Source: Verrucomicrobiia bacterium (GTDB taxonomy: Bacteria > Verrucomicrobiota > Verrucomicrobiia > Verrucomicrobiales > Akkermansiaceae). From it: a DNA stretch of 64,000 nt. The position numbers and the translations under genes are program-made. The stretch spans positions 27,168-91,167 of the forward strand of contig CANHQJ010000018.1 of NCBI GenBank assembly GCA_947462875.1. Direction: 5' to 3'. Below the pieces are notes generated by a model. It did not search any database, was not told where the DNA came from, and saw only the letters and a list, made by a program, of their open reading frames with translations. This document shows positions 32,598 to 40,874 of this stretch, piece after piece; the stretch's first letter is position 1, and every line of letters begins with the position of its first letter.

Positions 32598-33635
32598 ATG
32601 ACCCGAACCCATCTTTTTTCCTGCGCGCTGATCGCCCTGATCAATTCTTTCCTGTTAGGCATCACTCAAGCACAGGCGGGAGTCTTTACTGTGCGCGATT
32701 TCGGCGCCGTGGGCGACGATAAGACGGACAACACCGCCGCGTTTGCCAAATGCCTGGAGGCACTGGTCGCAGCAGGGGGCGGTCGGATGGTTCTCGCCGA
32801 TGGCGTCTATCGCGGCCGCATCATCATTCCTCCGGTCTCGAAACCGCTCCCGAGTTGGATCACCGTGGAAATTGTCGGCGATAGCGAACCGACTCCGGTG
32901 TTTGGCACGATCGGAAATTTCCCGCTGCAAAACAAAGGCACCATCGTCAAGTGCCTTGCGGAATCGGGAGAGGCGGTCATCTCCGCCGCGAAGTCGCCCA
33001 ACTCGCTCTACGGTGGTTTTTCCGCGGTGTACGTGATCATCCGCAATCTGGAGGTGCGGACCTACGATAACCCTGGCATCAGCGGCATTGATCTGCACCA
33101 TGCGATGCAATGCAAGGTGGAAAATGTTTTCGTCAACACCGGCGTATACAACGTGCAGGCCTCTCAACCGACGCACACCACCAAGGGATTGGTCACGCCG
33201 GTCAGCAACAACGCCGCCCTGACCGTTTTGCGCAACGTGACTGTGACCGGCTATCACACAGGCATCATGGTCTACGAGCATACGGATGCGGACAGCATCG
33301 TCGTCGGAAGCAACATCCACGGACTTGAGTTCGGCACCGCCCACCATGCCTCGCGCTTCGGACGGATCGGTGCCTATCGCAACACCCACCACGTCACGGT
33401 CAGCGGCAAACACGGCTTTTCTATCGAACAATTGAACACCGAACAACCGGGCCCCGGACAAACCACCGATCAGAACAAATGGCAGACACTTGTCAGCGAT
33501 CTCAATGATCCGCAGCATCTCGGCATCGGCGACATCAACTACTGGGTCGTCGAGGGGAATGTGGGCGCGGTTGAGAAGTTCACCCGCAACGGCGGAGCGA
33601 ACATCCGCGCCCGACGCATCGGCTCCGCTCCCTAA
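32598..33635 (+). CDS. Secreted pectate-lyase-3/GH28-like beta-helix protein
   Basis: A 345-residue protein with signal peptide to about Gln-Ala-Gly (27-29). The N-terminal Val-Arg-Asp-Phe-Gly-Ala-Val-Gly-Asp-Asp-Lys-Thr-Asp-Asn-Thr-Ala-Ala-Phe (about 33-50) is the pectate-lyase-3 superfamily entry motif, followed by beta-helix coils. Such proteins act on polygalacturonate or other acidic glycans. Catalytic residues are not identified. The gap of 48 bases before it and 19 after it suggest one transcript with the SGNH and sulfatase genes. Confidence 0.84.
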   Translation: MTRTHLFSCALIALINSFLLGITQAQAGVFTVRDFGAVGDDKTDNTAAFAKCLEALVAAGGGRMVLADGVYRGRIIIPPVSKPLPSWITVEIVGDSEPTPVFGTIGNFPLQNKGTIVKCLAESGEAVISAAKSPNSLYGGFSAVYVIIRNLEVRTYDNPGISGIDLHHAMQCKVENVFVNTGVYNVQASQPTHTTKGLVTPVSNNAALTVLRNVTVTGYHTGIMVYEHTDADSIVVGSNIHGLEFGTAHHASRFGRIGAYRNTHHVTVSGKHGFSIEQLNTEQPGPGQTTDQNKWQTLVSDLNDPQHLGIGDINYWVVEGNVGAVEKFTRNGGANIRARRIGSAP

Positions 33636-33654
33636 CAAAATCAACGATGCACTG

Positions 33655-35046
33655 ATGAAAAAACTCGTCCGATACCCTCTGATCCTCCTCGGTTTTTCGC
33701 TGTCACTCGCTTCACTTCGCGGCGAGGAACGAATGAATGTGCTGCTCATCATGGCCGATGACCTTCGCGACTTCGGCGGGGCGTTTGCCCGCAATGTCGT
33801 CAAGACGCCGAACCTCGATCGGCTCCGCGCGCGCGGCACCAGCTTCGAGCGGGCCTACGTGCAATATCCCGTCTGCAATGCCAGTCGCTCATCGCTGCTC
33901 ACAGGACTGCGCCCCGAGCAAACGGGCGTTGTCGAAAACAACACCTTCTTTCGCCACAAGCGGCCCGATCTCATCACCCTGCCACAGCTGTGCAAAAACA
34001 ACGGCCGGCAGTCCCATGCGTTTGGGAAAATTTTCCACCTGGGCGGAAAGGATGCGGCAGAAAAACAACAGTGGATGGACAACGGGAAATCGTGGCACAG
34101 CGCCCAAGCCTTCGAGGCCACGAAGATCGGCAGACAAATGCTCGCCGGACGGAATGTCACCGGCGATCAGCTCAAGTGGTGCGAATGGGGCGCGGCAGCG
34201 GGCAACGATGACGACCAACCCGATGGACAAATCGCAGCATCCACCGTGGCGATGATCGAGAAACTGGGCGATACGCCCTGGTTCATCGGCTGCGGTTTCA
34301 TGAAGCCGCACGATCCCTTCATCGCGCCGAAAAAATACTTCGATCTCTATCCGCTTGATTCACTCAAGCCCTGGCACGATCCCGCTGACATCAGCCCCGT
34401 GCGCAAGGAAGCCGTGGGCTTCGGAGAACTCGGCGCGGCATTCAGCCAGTTCACCGACACCGAATGGCGCGAGCTCCTCCGCGCTTACTGTGCCGGCACG
34501 AGTTTCATGGACGCGCAGCTCGGCCGCGTGCTCGATGTGTTAGATCGAAAGAATCTCTGGGACAAAACGATCGTCATCTTCATCGGCGATCACGGCTATC
34601 ACACCGGTGAGCGGAAATGGTGGAATAAAAATACTCTCTTCGAACGCTCCTGCCGCGCGCCGCTCATCATCGCCGCCCCCGGCATGAAAGGTGCACAGGT
34701 CAGTCCATCGCTGGTGGAACTTGTCGATCTCTACCCCACCGTTCTCGACTTCTGCCAACTCAAAGCCCCGCATCCGCTCGCCGGAATCAGTTTGCGGCCG
34801 GTGCTGGAAAACCCATCGGCAACCGTCAAAGACAGTGCCTTTACACTGGTCACCCGCGGACAAAAACTGTACGGACAAAGCGTGCGCACCAAAGACTGGC
34901 GTTTCACCCGCTGGAGCGATGGCAAGACCGAACTCTATCACCACACCACCGACCCCGAGGAACTCCACAATGTCTCCAGCAAGCATGCCGCTGTGGTCAA
35001 GGACCTCAGTGAAAAACTCCAAAGCCTCCCTCCTTACAAACCATGA
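33655..35046 (+). CDS. Secreted sulfatase (formylglycine type, Cys-Asn-Ala-Ser-Arg)
   Basis: A 463-residue arylsulfatase-fold protein with signal peptide (about 22). Calcium-site Asp35-Asp36 and the modification motif Cys74-Asn-Ala-Ser-Arg78 are present; this C-x-A-x-R variant is read by formylglycine-generating enzyme in the same way as C-x-P-x-R. It resembles iduronate-2-sulfatase/choline-sulfatase-like proteins. The start at 33655 replaces the longer open frame from 33490. The substrate is a sulfated glycan by context. No maturation enzyme gene is in the window. Confidence 0.9.
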   Translation: MKKLVRYPLILLGFSLSLASLRGEERMNVLLIMADDLRDFGGAFARNVVKTPNLDRLRARGTSFERAYVQYPVCNASRSSLLTGLRPEQTGVVENNTFFRHKRPDLITLPQLCKNNGRQSHAFGKIFHLGGKDAAEKQQWMDNGKSWHSAQAFEATKIGRQMLAGRNVTGDQLKWCEWGAAAGNDDDQPDGQIAASTVAMIEKLGDTPWFIGCGFMKPHDPFIAPKKYFDLYPLDSLKPWHDPADISPVRKEAVGFGELGAAFSQFTDTEWRELLRAYCAGTSFMDAQLGRVLDVLDRKNLWDKTIVIFIGDHGYHTGERKWWNKNTLFERSCRAPLIIAAPGMKGAQVSPSLVELVDLYPTVLDFCQLKAPHPLAGISLRPVLENPSATVKDSAFTLVTRGQKLYGQSVRTKDWRFTRWSDGKTELYHHTTDPEELHNVSSKHAAVVKDLSEKLQSLPPYKP

Positions 35047-35090
35047 AACTCACCTTGAACGATTTGCGTAATGGAAATAACCTCACCGCC

Positions 35091-36461
35091 ATGAAAACCC
35101 TCGCTTTGCTCCTGCTGTGCGCTGTCACTCTGACCGCAGCCGAAAAACCGAACATCATCTTTGTGCTCTTCGACGACATGGGCTACGGCCAGCCGAAGAG
35201 TTACCGTGAGGGCACTGAGTTCAAGACGCCGAACATCGACCGCATTGCCAAGGAAGGCATGCGTTTTACCGATGCGCACACGCCTTCTTCCGTTTGCACG
35301 CCCACGCGCTACGGACTGCTCACGGGCCGCTACCCTTCGCGCATCGGCCAATATGGCGTGCTCACCACCTACTCACCTCCCATCATTCCCCAAACACGCG
35401 CAACCGTCGCATCCTTGCTGAGAGAGCAAGGATACGATACCGCCTGCATCGGCAAGTGGCATCTCGGCATGGACTGGAATGGCACGCCGGGAAATGATAA
35501 AACGATACCCGTCGGCACAGAGCTTGTCTCCAGCCCGAACGCCGTCGGCTTCGATTACTTCAAGGGCTTCACCCACGCGCGCAACATCGGCACCGTCATC
35601 GAGCAAAACAAAGTCGTGGCGAATGTCGAGGAAGTGGAAAACCAACCGCTCCTCGCGAAACGAACGGTGGAGTATCTTAACGACCCCGCTCGCAAAGAGA
35701 AGCCGTTTTTTCTCTACCTTCCCCTCTGCCCGCCCCATACGCCTGTCGTTCCCGCCCCGGAGTTCATCGGCAAAGGCGGCGTCACAGGCAAGGAAAGCCA
35801 GTATGGCGACTGGATCTATCAAGGCGACCACATGCTCGGCCAGGTGCTGGAAGCGCTGGATCGTCAGAAACTCGCGGAAAACACGCTCATCATCGTAAGC
35901 GCCGATAATGGTGCCGCCGGTCGTGCCTACGCCCCCTTGCGCGGCTCCAAAACTCAGATCTACGAAGGCGGACACCGCGTGCCATTTCTCGCCCGCTGGC
36001 CTGGGAAAATCAAAGCTGGGTCGGTGTGCGATGTCACCATTTGCCTCACCGATTTCATCGCCACCAGCGCGGAAATCACCGGCGCGAAACTGCCCGACAA
36101 CGCCGGCGAAGACAGCTTCAGCATCCTGCCTCATCTGCTCGGCACCGCCACTGCCCCAGCGCGCGAAGCCGTCATCCATCAGGACATGAAAGGCACACTT
36201 GCCCTCCGCGAAGGTCCATGGAAATTGATTTTTTCTTCTAACGGAAAACCCGAACTTTACAATCTTCAGACCGACTTAAGCGAGACAAACAACGTCGCCG
36301 CCGCCAATCCCGAAATCGTCACGCGCCTTACCACGCACATGCAAAAGTTTATCGCCGAGGGCCGCTCCACTCCCGGGCCCACCCTGAAAAATGACAAGCC
36401 CATCCAGCTCAGCAAAAAGCCCGAAAAAAACGCACAGCCAAAACAAAAACAAAAAAAATAA
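35091..36461 (+). CDS. Secreted arylsulfatase (Cys-Thr-Pro-Thr-Arg)
   Basis: A 456-residue protein. The ATG at 35091 starts a good signal peptide (cleavage after Leu-Thr-Ala-Ala, 17); another ATG at 35043, overlapping the upstream stop, would add 16 residues before the signal and is less likely. Asp28-Asp29 in Phe-Asp-Asp-Met-Gly-Tyr and Cys69-Thr-Pro-Thr-Arg73 complete the catalytic entry. The C-terminus is rich in Lys and Gln. It belongs to the arylsulfatase A/B group; sulfated carbohydrate is the likely substrate. Confidence 0.91.
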   Translation: MKTLALLLLCAVTLTAAEKPNIIFVLFDDMGYGQPKSYREGTEFKTPNIDRIAKEGMRFTDAHTPSSVCTPTRYGLLTGRYPSRIGQYGVLTTYSPPIIPQTRATVASLLREQGYDTACIGKWHLGMDWNGTPGNDKTIPVGTELVSSPNAVGFDYFKGFTHARNIGTVIEQNKVVANVEEVENQPLLAKRTVEYLNDPARKEKPFFLYLPLCPPHTPVVPAPEFIGKGGVTGKESQYGDWIYQGDHMLGQVLEALDRQKLAENTLIIVSADNGAAGRAYAPLRGSKTQIYEGGHRVPFLARWPGKIKAGSVCDVTICLTDFIATSAEITGAKLPDNAGEDSFSILPHLLGTATAPAREAVIHQDMKGTLALREGPWKLIFSSNGKPELYNLQTDLSETNNVAAANPEIVTRLTTHMQKFIAEGRSTPGPTLKNDKPIQLSKKPEKNAQPKQKQKK

Positions 36462-36507
36462 TTAGCCTCCCATCCCATAATTTTTCTGCCATTGTAGCAA
36501 TATTCCC

Positions 36508-37986
36508 ATGATGAAAAACCCAATTCACACACTCATGCTGCTCTTTTGCCAAGTCGCGATTCTTCACGCACAGGAACCGACCGCCGCGAAAACTCCCAAT
36601 ATCATCGTCATCCTCGCCGATGATGTGGGCTGGGGGGATCCCGGCTGCTACGGCGCCACCAAGGTCAAGACGCCTAACATTGATCGCCTCGCGCGTGAAG
36701 GACAGCGCTTTGGCAATAGCCATGCCTCCGCGGCATGCTGCACGCCCACCCGCTACTCCTTGATCACCGGGCAGTATTCCTGGCGTCGCGATGCCATCGG
36801 TTTGAACAAAGGCGTTGCCAATGGTGACTCTCCCTTGCTCATCCCTACCGATATGGTCAGCGCGCCCAGTTTACTGAAACAAGCCGGCTACCAGAACGCA
36901 ATCATCGGCAAGTGGCATCTCGGCTTCGGGCTCACCCGGCCGAATTACAATCAAGAACTGCGCCCCGGTCCGTTGGAAATCGGCTTCCACGAGTTTTTCG
37001 GATTGCCCGCCACCAATGACCGCATTCCCACCGTCTTTGTGCGCGATCACAAAGTCCTCAATCTCGATCCCGCCGATCCGCTCAGCTACACCTACAACGA
37101 AGAGGAGGCAAAAAAACAAGGCATGACTCCCTTCGCCGCCGGGCGCAACCGCATCGGCTGGAGCAAGGGCGGAAAGTCCGCCTGGTGGAAGGACACCGAG
37201 ATCGCGGATACCTTCACGCGCGAGTGCCTGCAGTTCATCGAGCGCAACAAAGAAAAACGTTTTTTTCTGCTCTTCACGCCTCACAATGTTCACGCTCCCA
37301 TCATTCCCCATCCTCGTTTTGACGGCTCCAGCGGCCTCGGAAAACGCGCGGACATGCTTCACGAGCTCGATGCCTCCATCGGAGAAATTCTCGCCACTCT
37401 CGATCGACTCAACCTGGCCAAAGACACGCTCATCATCTACAGCAGTGACAACGGCGCCTACGTCAGCGATGAAAGCGGACACAAGCCCACCGGACCGTTT
37501 CGCGGCGTGAAATCGCAACTCTGGGAAGGCGGCCATCGCGTGCCCTTCATCGCGCGCTGGCCCGCCCGCATCCAGCCGGGAGTATCGGAAGACCTGGTCT
37601 CCACCATCGATATCCCGGCCACGATCTGTGCCGCCGCCCGAGTCGCCGTGCCGAAGGATGCCTTGCCCGACAGCTTCAATCTCCTTCCCGCGCTGCTTGG
37701 CGAAAAGACAGCGCCCAAGCGTGAAAACCTCATCCTCATGAGCGGCACCGGCTATCTAGCGATTCGCACCCCCCAGTACAAATACATGCCGAATCTCGCC
37801 TTTGCCGATGGCTGGAAAGCCGCTGGCAAAAAAGACCCGAAAGCACCCGCCAAACCCGCGCTCTACGATCTGACAAAAGATCCCGGTGAAACGCAAAACC
37901 TCTACGCCACGGAAACGGCCACTGCCAAACGCCTCGCCGGACAACTCACAAAAGCGAAAGCCACTCCCAGCACACGCCCGCAGTGA
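36508..37986 (+). CDS. Secreted arylsulfatase (Cys-Thr-Pro-Thr-Arg)
   Basis: A 492-residue protein with signal peptide (Ile-Leu-His-Ala/Gln, 21) and the same layout as the previous gene: Ala-Asp-Asp-Val-Gly-Trp-Gly-Asp-Pro (37-45) and Cys78-Thr-Pro-Thr-Arg82. The first two codons are ATG ATG. It has diverged from its neighbour in the middle part, so the two probably differ in position or sugar specificity. Last gene of the sulfatase cluster. Confidence 0.91.
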   Translation: MMKNPIHTLMLLFCQVAILHAQEPTAAKTPNIIVILADDVGWGDPGCYGATKVKTPNIDRLAREGQRFGNSHASAACCTPTRYSLITGQYSWRRDAIGLNKGVANGDSPLLIPTDMVSAPSLLKQAGYQNAIIGKWHLGFGLTRPNYNQELRPGPLEIGFHEFFGLPATNDRIPTVFVRDHKVLNLDPADPLSYTYNEEEAKKQGMTPFAAGRNRIGWSKGGKSAWWKDTEIADTFTRECLQFIERNKEKRFFLLFTPHNVHAPIIPHPRFDGSSGLGKRADMLHELDASIGEILATLDRLNLAKDTLIIYSSDNGAYVSDESGHKPTGPFRGVKSQLWEGGHRVPFIARWPARIQPGVSEDLVSTIDIPATICAAARVAVPKDALPDSFNLLPALLGEKTAPKRENLILMSGTGYLAIRTPQYKYMPNLAFADGWKAAGKKDPKAPAKPALYDLTKDPGETQNLYATETATAKRLAGQLTKAKATPSTRPQ

Positions 37987-38223
37987 GCTGCTGTTGGGGC
38001 TTCGTTTCCTTCCCATCGCGCTCACCCCGCAGCACAGCTCGAATGACAACAACCTCCTGCGATCACCCATCGGGCTGTTTGGCAACGCCATGACATGATC
38101 ATTTGTTTCTCTCTTGCATGTCAGCCAGCGTCCATTCGCATCACTGATTTCAAATCGGCAAATGCACCTTCATGCGGTCTCTGCCCATTTCGTCAATAAA
38201 CAGGGCTTGCCGCACGAACCTAC
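37987..38223. other. Gap between sulfatase cluster and NlpC-like gene
   Basis: The 237 bases between convergent genes hold no open frame that I can support, no clear hairpin and no RNA gene. The overlapping frame at 37886-38098 is a shadow of the sulfatase 3' end. Confidence 0.5.
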
Positions 38224-39042
38224 TCACCGCTGGGTGGGGAATTTTTCGCCGAGAAGCCAGCGGCGGACCACTTCATCGTTGCCGGTGATGTTTCCCAACA
38301 CGCGGTAGTTGGAGCGCTCTAACACCAAGGCGAGCTCCGAGCTTTCGTCGACCACGCACCAGGGCTGTGAGCCGGAGGAGTGGATGAATTGGAATTCCTG
38401 GTTTTTCACCACCACGAAGCCGACATGGGTATCGAGGCCGACAAGGTAGATGCCGGGCTTGCCGCGGGTGGTTTCGAAGCGGAAGGTTTTGTAGGGGACG
38501 CCGACGCGGATTCTCAGATCGTCCTGGGGCAGAAACGTGCGCAGGATCTGTTGCGAAGCCTGCTGGGCGAGGGCGGTGCGTTCGATGCGGAAACCGGCGC
38601 CCTCCAGGACCGTCGTGACAAAATAGCCGCAGGCGATTTTCCCCTCACCGGGATTGGTGGCCGTGCCATTGAAATCCCAGGGCGTGCCCAGCCAGCAGCG
38701 CATGATTTCCGGCAGGCTGTGCTCTAACAACTCACGCGCTTCGTTGATGACCACTTTTTTTTGCGCGGCGGTATTCGCCTGGCGGTAGCGGGCGGCATAG
38801 TGTTCGCGCCAGCGCTGCAGATCGTTGCACAGCAGTTTCCATTTCGCGGCATCCGGCGCGGGGGCCTGGGATTTTTCTTCCGAGGGCAACTGGCCCACGG
38901 TGCGATACCAGCGCATCGCCAGAATATCGCGATAGCGGTGCACAAAAAAAGCCGCCACCGCCGCCAACAGCAGACCCAGCGACCAGAAGATCGCTCGGTA
39001 GGATCGCTTGGGCGCGAATTGGTTGGTGGGTTTTTTTGCCAA
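38224..39042 (-). CDS. Membrane-anchored NlpC/P60-like or papain-fold hydrolase
   Basis: A 272-residue protein with one helix at about 17-34 and an extracytoplasmic domain. Cys138 in Ala-Cys-Gly-Tyr-Phe-Val heads a helix; His206 in Asp-Thr-His-Val-Gly-Phe-Val-Val and His221 in Phe-Ile-His-Ser-Ser follow on strands, as in NlpC/P60-like cysteine peptidases. Glu or Asp completing the site is not clear. It may cut peptidoglycan or another peptide outside the membrane. Substrate unknown. Confidence 0.75.
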   Translation of the reverse strand: MAKKPTNQFAPKRSYRAIFWSLGLLLAAVAAFFVHRYRDILAMRWYRTVGQLPSEEKSQAPAPDAAKWKLLCNDLQRWREHYAARYRQANTAAQKKVVINEARELLEHSLPEIMRCWLGTPWDFNGTATNPGEGKIACGYFVTTVLEGAGFRIERTALAQQASQQILRTFLPQDDLRIRVGVPYKTFRFETTRGKPGIYLVGLDTHVGFVVVKNQEFQFIHSSGSQPWCVVDESSELALVLERSNYRVLGNITGNDEVVRRWLLGEKFPTQR

Positions 39043-39063
39043 AATGAAAATGGGCTGCGGCGA

Positions 39064-39363
39064 TCAGACCAGTTGATATTCGCCATCCTCATCCATGCCG
39101 ATCCAGCCAATGTGGTCGAAAGCACGATAGATGGCGGGCAGGATGTCTTCCGAATCGTCCTCGCAAAATTCAATCGTCGCCGAGCTGGTGAGGCCGTGTG
39201 CGACTTCGATGCTGATGACGGTCTCACAGCCATCGATGCGAATCCAGTCCCCCCAGTTTTTGTGATCGTGGGTGACCTCCAGTTTTTGGGCGCGCAGAGC
39301 GGCGAGAACCGAGCGCAGCGTGCTGGGGCTTGAGGATTCGGGAACGGCAATGAGAATATCCAT
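39064..39363 (-). CDS. Small acidic cytoplasmic protein of unknown function
   Basis: A 99-residue protein, ATG at 39363 chosen because the longer frame starts with unlikely sequence and overlaps the divergent promoter. The C-terminus is acidic (Glu-Asp-Asp-Ser-Glu-Asp, Asp-Glu-Asp-Gly-Glu-Tyr). No signal peptide or helix is seen, and I recognise no family. It ends 21 bases before the NlpC-like gene start on the same strand, so it may be in an operon with it. Confidence 0.65.
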   Translation of the reverse strand: MDILIAVPESSSPSTLRSVLAALRAQKLEVTHDHKNWGDWIRIDGCETVISIEVAHGLTSSATIEFCEDDSEDILPAIYRAFDHIGWIGMDEDGEYQLV

Positions 39364-39455
39364 CGCGGCGAGCATAGAAGAAGGCGTGGTGTTCGCCAAG
39401 CATTCTATGGAAGAAAAATCGCGATGCTCGATTTTCCTGAATGGAAACGTACTGC

Positions 39456-39483
39456 TTGACATGGCTGCGATCGATGATAGTGT
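39456..39483 (+). promoter_or_regulatory. Candidate sigma70-type promoter, possibly leaderless
   Basis: TTGACA at 39456-39461 and TAGTGT at 39478-39483, 16 bases apart. Transcription would begin about 39490, which is the ATG of the Cys-rich gene. No Shine-Dalgarno sequence precedes that ATG, so a leaderless mRNA is possible. The -10 is weak. Confidence 0.35.
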
Positions 39484-39489
39484 ATCGGT

Positions 39490-39810
39490 ATGAACCAACT
39501 GCGCTTAGGGGTGTTGCTGGTCATGCTGTTCGGCATGATGGCTTCCTCTGCGTATCCTCCGGTGTATGCGGTGACTACAGCAGAGTGCTGCTGCAGTACC
39601 GGTGATGCGGATTCCGATGGATCCTGTCCCTGCCCATCGAAGGACACTTGTTGTTCACAATGTGTGCTCATGAGCCACATTCCTTATGCGTGTGAAACCC
39701 ACACGCCATTGATTTCCCCGGCGCTGCCTCCGCGGTCGGCGCCAGTGGGTGAACTCCGCACCGCAGGAGAACTTAGCGAAGTACCGCCCTTGCCGCCACC
39801 CGAATCGTGA
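39490..39810 (+). CDS. Secreted small cysteine-rich protein
   Basis: A 106-residue protein with a signal peptide (Val-Tyr-Ala/Val, about 27). The mature part has nine cysteines between 33 and 68, including Cys33-Cys34-Cys35, Cys46-x-Cys48, Cys54-Cys55 and Cys58, then a Pro-rich tail. The pattern suggests a metal-binding or disulfide-dense exported peptide. I do not recognise a family. It precedes another secreted Cys-rich gene by 75 bases in the same direction. Confidence 0.7.
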   Translation: MNQLRLGVLLVMLFGMMASSAYPPVYAVTTAECCCSTGDADSDGSCPCPSKDTCCSQCVLMSHIPYACETHTPLISPALPPRSAPVGELRTAGELSEVPPLPPPES

Positions 39811-39827
39811 GCCCTTGTTCACGTCGG

Positions 39828-39847
39828 CCCGGATCTTTTTTTCCGGG
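39828..39847 (+). terminator. Hairpin between the two Cys-rich genes
   Basis: CCCGGA at 39828-39833 pairs with TCCGGG at 39842-39847; the loop is T-rich, and a further run of T follows about 10 bases later. It could be a weak terminator or an RNA processing site. Confidence 0.35.
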
Positions 39848-39885
39848 GAAACCTGTTTTTTGATTCAAGTCTTACACTCAATCTT

Positions 39886-40071
39886 ATGAAAACGATTCTT
39901 TTCTCGATCTTGTTGAGCAGCTTTGCCAGCGTATTCGCCGCCGCACCTGTGGCCGTGACGAATGACGCCTGCAAATGCGGCAAGTGCAAGTGCGAAAAAT
40001 GCGAGTGCGGCAAGTGCAAATCCTGCAAATGCGATGAATGCAAATGCGAGGAGTGCAAGTGCGGCAAATAA
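39886..40071 (+). CDS. Secreted metallothionein-like peptide of Cys-Lys repeats
   Basis: A 61-residue protein with a signal peptide (Val-Phe-Ala-Ala, about 19) and a 33-residue mature core containing 13 cysteines (29, 31, 34, 36, 39, 41, 44, 47, 49, 52, 54, 57, 59) in alternating C-x-C and C-x-x-C spacing, with Lys and Glu between. This is the density of metallothioneins, which bind Zn, Cu or Cd in thiolate clusters; an exported form is unusual. Strong terminator 30 bases downstream. No homolog can be named without a search. Confidence 0.78.
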   Translation: MKTILFSILLSSFASVFAAAPVAVTNDACKCGKCKCEKCECGKCKSCKCDECKCEECKCGK

Positions 40072-40100
40072 GTCATTTTAGCACCCACTGATTTTTTCTC

Positions 40101-40135
40101 ACCCGCGCCGGATGATTCTGGCGCGGGTTTTTTTT
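40101..40135 (+). terminator. Rho-independent terminator
   Basis: ACCCGCGCC (40101-40109) pairs with GGCGCGGGT (40120-40128), followed by a run of eight T to 40135. It ends the metallothionein-like transcript and lies one base before the stop of the convergent exonuclease gene. Confidence 0.85.
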
Positions 40136-40136
40136 G

Positions 40137-40757
40137 TCAACCACGGTTGCCCTGTTGCCTGCGCCAGGCGGATTGATCGGGCTGGAGTAGGTGCTGCAAG
40201 GGTGCCTGCCAGGCCTGGGTCAGGTGCAGGATTTTTTCTAACAGAAGTAGCGAGGCAACAGAGTCGAACAGGGCATCGTGCCACTGCCGGTCGGGGCACG
40301 CGGCTTGCACCCGGGCGGTGAGGTCGAGGGCATCGCACAAGGTGCCTAACGAATGATCCGACCACTGCGGCCAGGTGGCGCGTGCGAGCAGGAGCGTATC
40401 CACCCAGGGGCCGAAGCCATGTCCGGGGAAGGCGCGCAGGAATTTTTTTTCCGTGCCCTTGCCGTGGGCGACGATGATGCGGTCCTGCAACTGTTGTTTC
40501 ACCACCGGCCACAGGGATAACAGCTCCGGTGCCTCGGCGAGATCGGCGACGGTGATGCCGTGAATTTTTTGAGCGCTCCAGGTGATGCTTTGGGTGGTGC
40601 GCAGAAAGGAAACGAACGACTCGCCCAGCCCGCCTTCGGGCGTCCAGCGGGCGATGCCGATCTGGATCGGGACATCGGTGCGACCCGTGGCGGCCCCGGC
40701 GGACTCGAAGTCGATCGCGGCAAACGTGTGCTGCTGGATGGGAGCGGTGAAGACCAT
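40137..40757 (-). CDS. DnaQ-like 3'-5' exonuclease
   Basis: A 206-residue DEDDh exonuclease. Asp16 and Glu18 (Ala-Ile-Asp-Phe-Glu), Asp in Trp-Val-Asp-Thr-Leu-Leu, and His-Asp-Ala-Leu-Phe-Asp near 160 form the catalytic set. Length matches small PolC/DnaQ-type nucleases that act in repair or RNA turnover; the pathway is not set by sequence. Its 5' side, 117 bases, is divergent from the SDR gene. Confidence 0.85.
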   Translation of the reverse strand: MVFTAPIQQHTFAAIDFESAGAATGRTDVPIQIGIARWTPEGGLGESFVSFLRTTQSITWSAQKIHGITVADLAEAPELLSLWPVVKQQLQDRIIVAHGKGTEKKFLRAFPGHGFGPWVDTLLLARATWPQWSDHSLGTLCDALDLTARVQAACPDRQWHDALFDSVASLLLLEKILHLTQAWQAPLQHLLQPDQSAWRRQQGNRG

Positions 40758-40874
40758 GGTGCGGAGAGGATGCTAGCGGGCTGACAGAAAAAATCCATGG
40801 CGGATGCGGGGAAATTTCCTGTATCGACAAGACAGCGTCCTTTCACTAGTGTGGGACGATTGCTCAAAAACCCT

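Noticed and set aside
35043..35090. Earlier start for the second sulfatase, overlapping the previous stop (ATGA)
   Set aside because: It would put 16 polar residues before a good signal peptide; kept only as a second choice.
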